Assembly (NCBI GenBank): GCA_026169575.1
Contig: JAPFCT010000293.1
Location: 1 to 5,951, forward strand
Direction of reading: 5' to 3'
From: Faecalimonas sp.
GTDB taxonomy: Bacteria; Bacillota_A; Clostridia; Lachnospirales; Lachnospiraceae
Length of the DNA stretch: 5,951 nucleotides
This document shows positions 5,645-5,951 of this stretch, piece after piece (the stretch's first letter is position 1; each line of letters begins with the position of its first letter). Position numbers and translations under genes: made by a program. The notes under the pieces are model-generated. The model worked only from the letters and a program-made list of their open reading frames with translations. It was not told the origin of the DNA and did no database searches.

Positions 5645-5951
5645 ATGGCAAAGAAAGTAATTACATTTGGAGAGATTATGTTAAGACTTGCACCGGAAGG
5701 ATATTATCGTTTTGTGCAGGCAGATACATTTGGAGCAACATACGGCGGAGGAGAGGCAAACGTAGCTGTTTCTCTTGCAAACTATGGATTTGATGCAAAA
5801 TTTGTAACAAAATTACCGGCACACGAGATCGGTCAGGCTGCTGTAAACTCTCTTAGAAAGTATGGAGTAGACACATCTTACATCACACGTGGTGGAGACA
5901 GAGTAGGTATCTACTTCTTAGAGAAGGGTGCTTCCCAGAGACCTTCTAAAG
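5645..5951 (+). CDS. kdgK: 2-keto-3-deoxygluconate kinase, PfkB/ribokinase family (3' partial)
   Basis: The first 102 codons are present; the right edge cuts the gene (relatives are about 310-340 residues). The protein begins MAKKVITFGEIMLRLAPEG, the usual first strand of a PfkB-family sugar kinase, and has the YGGGEANVAVSLANYG block (36-51), which carries the sugar-binding Gly-Gly and Asn of the family's N-terminal signature. VGIYFLEKG follows near residues 89-97, the start of the lid-side strands. The C-terminal ATP-binding signature with the catalytic aspartate (DTxGAGD) lies outside. Family members also phosphorylate fructose, ribose or tagatose, so the KDG substrate is inferred from the sequence flavour and from the upstream KDPG aldolase: the kinase would make KDPG from KDG, which the aldolase then splits. 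It lies 102 bases after eda, with no terminator between, so the two are probably co-transcribed. Confidence 0.85.
   Translation, partial: MAKKVITFGEIMLRLAPEGYYRFVQADTFGATYGGGEANVAVSLANYGFDAKFVTKLPAHEIGQAAVNSLRKYGVDTSYITRGGDRVGIYFLEKGASQRPSK

Overview
The window looks like chromosomal DNA of a low-to-mid GC Gram-positive anaerobe of the Clostridia, most likely a gut Lachnospiraceae. This rests on strong AGGAGG-type ribosome binding sites, consensus sigma-A promoters, the hemZ-hisS-aspS gene order, and the protein flavour. It is inferred from recognition, not from a database search. All genes look intact except the two cut by the window edges. There are no rRNA or tRNA genes, CRISPR arrays or mobile elements.

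Left part (1-3288, + strand): the tail of a HemZ-like radical SAM coproporphyrinogen oxidase overlaps hisS, and aspS follows hisS after 17 bases. The three genes are very probably one operon, transcribed from a promoter outside the window. HisRS has a eukaryote/archaea-like catalytic core and an unusually short C-terminal anticodon-binding domain. AspRS is the long bacterial type with the GAD insertion. No T-box leader lies before either synthetase gene.

Middle part (3289-4579): a 221-base gap between the convergent aspS and iclR ends holds a possible 23-codon ORF and a long hairpin terminator whose U-tract serves the minus strand. An IclR-family regulator is read leftwards from a GTG start. 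The 263-base divergent region carries a promoter for each direction. Just downstream of the rightward promoter is a dense cluster of four TGAAAC half-sites forming two overlapping palindromes.

Right part (4580-5951, + strand): a KDPG/KHG aldolase carries an extra C-terminal vicinal-oxygen-chelate (glyoxalase-fold) domain. It is followed by the start of a PfkB-family 2-keto-3-deoxygluconate kinase. Together the two enzymes would phosphorylate KDG to KDPG and split it to pyruvate and glyceraldehyde 3-phosphate, the lower part of hexuronate/pectin catabolism. The divergent IclR protein is the natural candidate repressor, since the half-sites match the well-known IclR-family KdgR box. The most interesting points are the aldolase-VOC fusion with its unexplained second domain and the compound operator in the leader of that gene.
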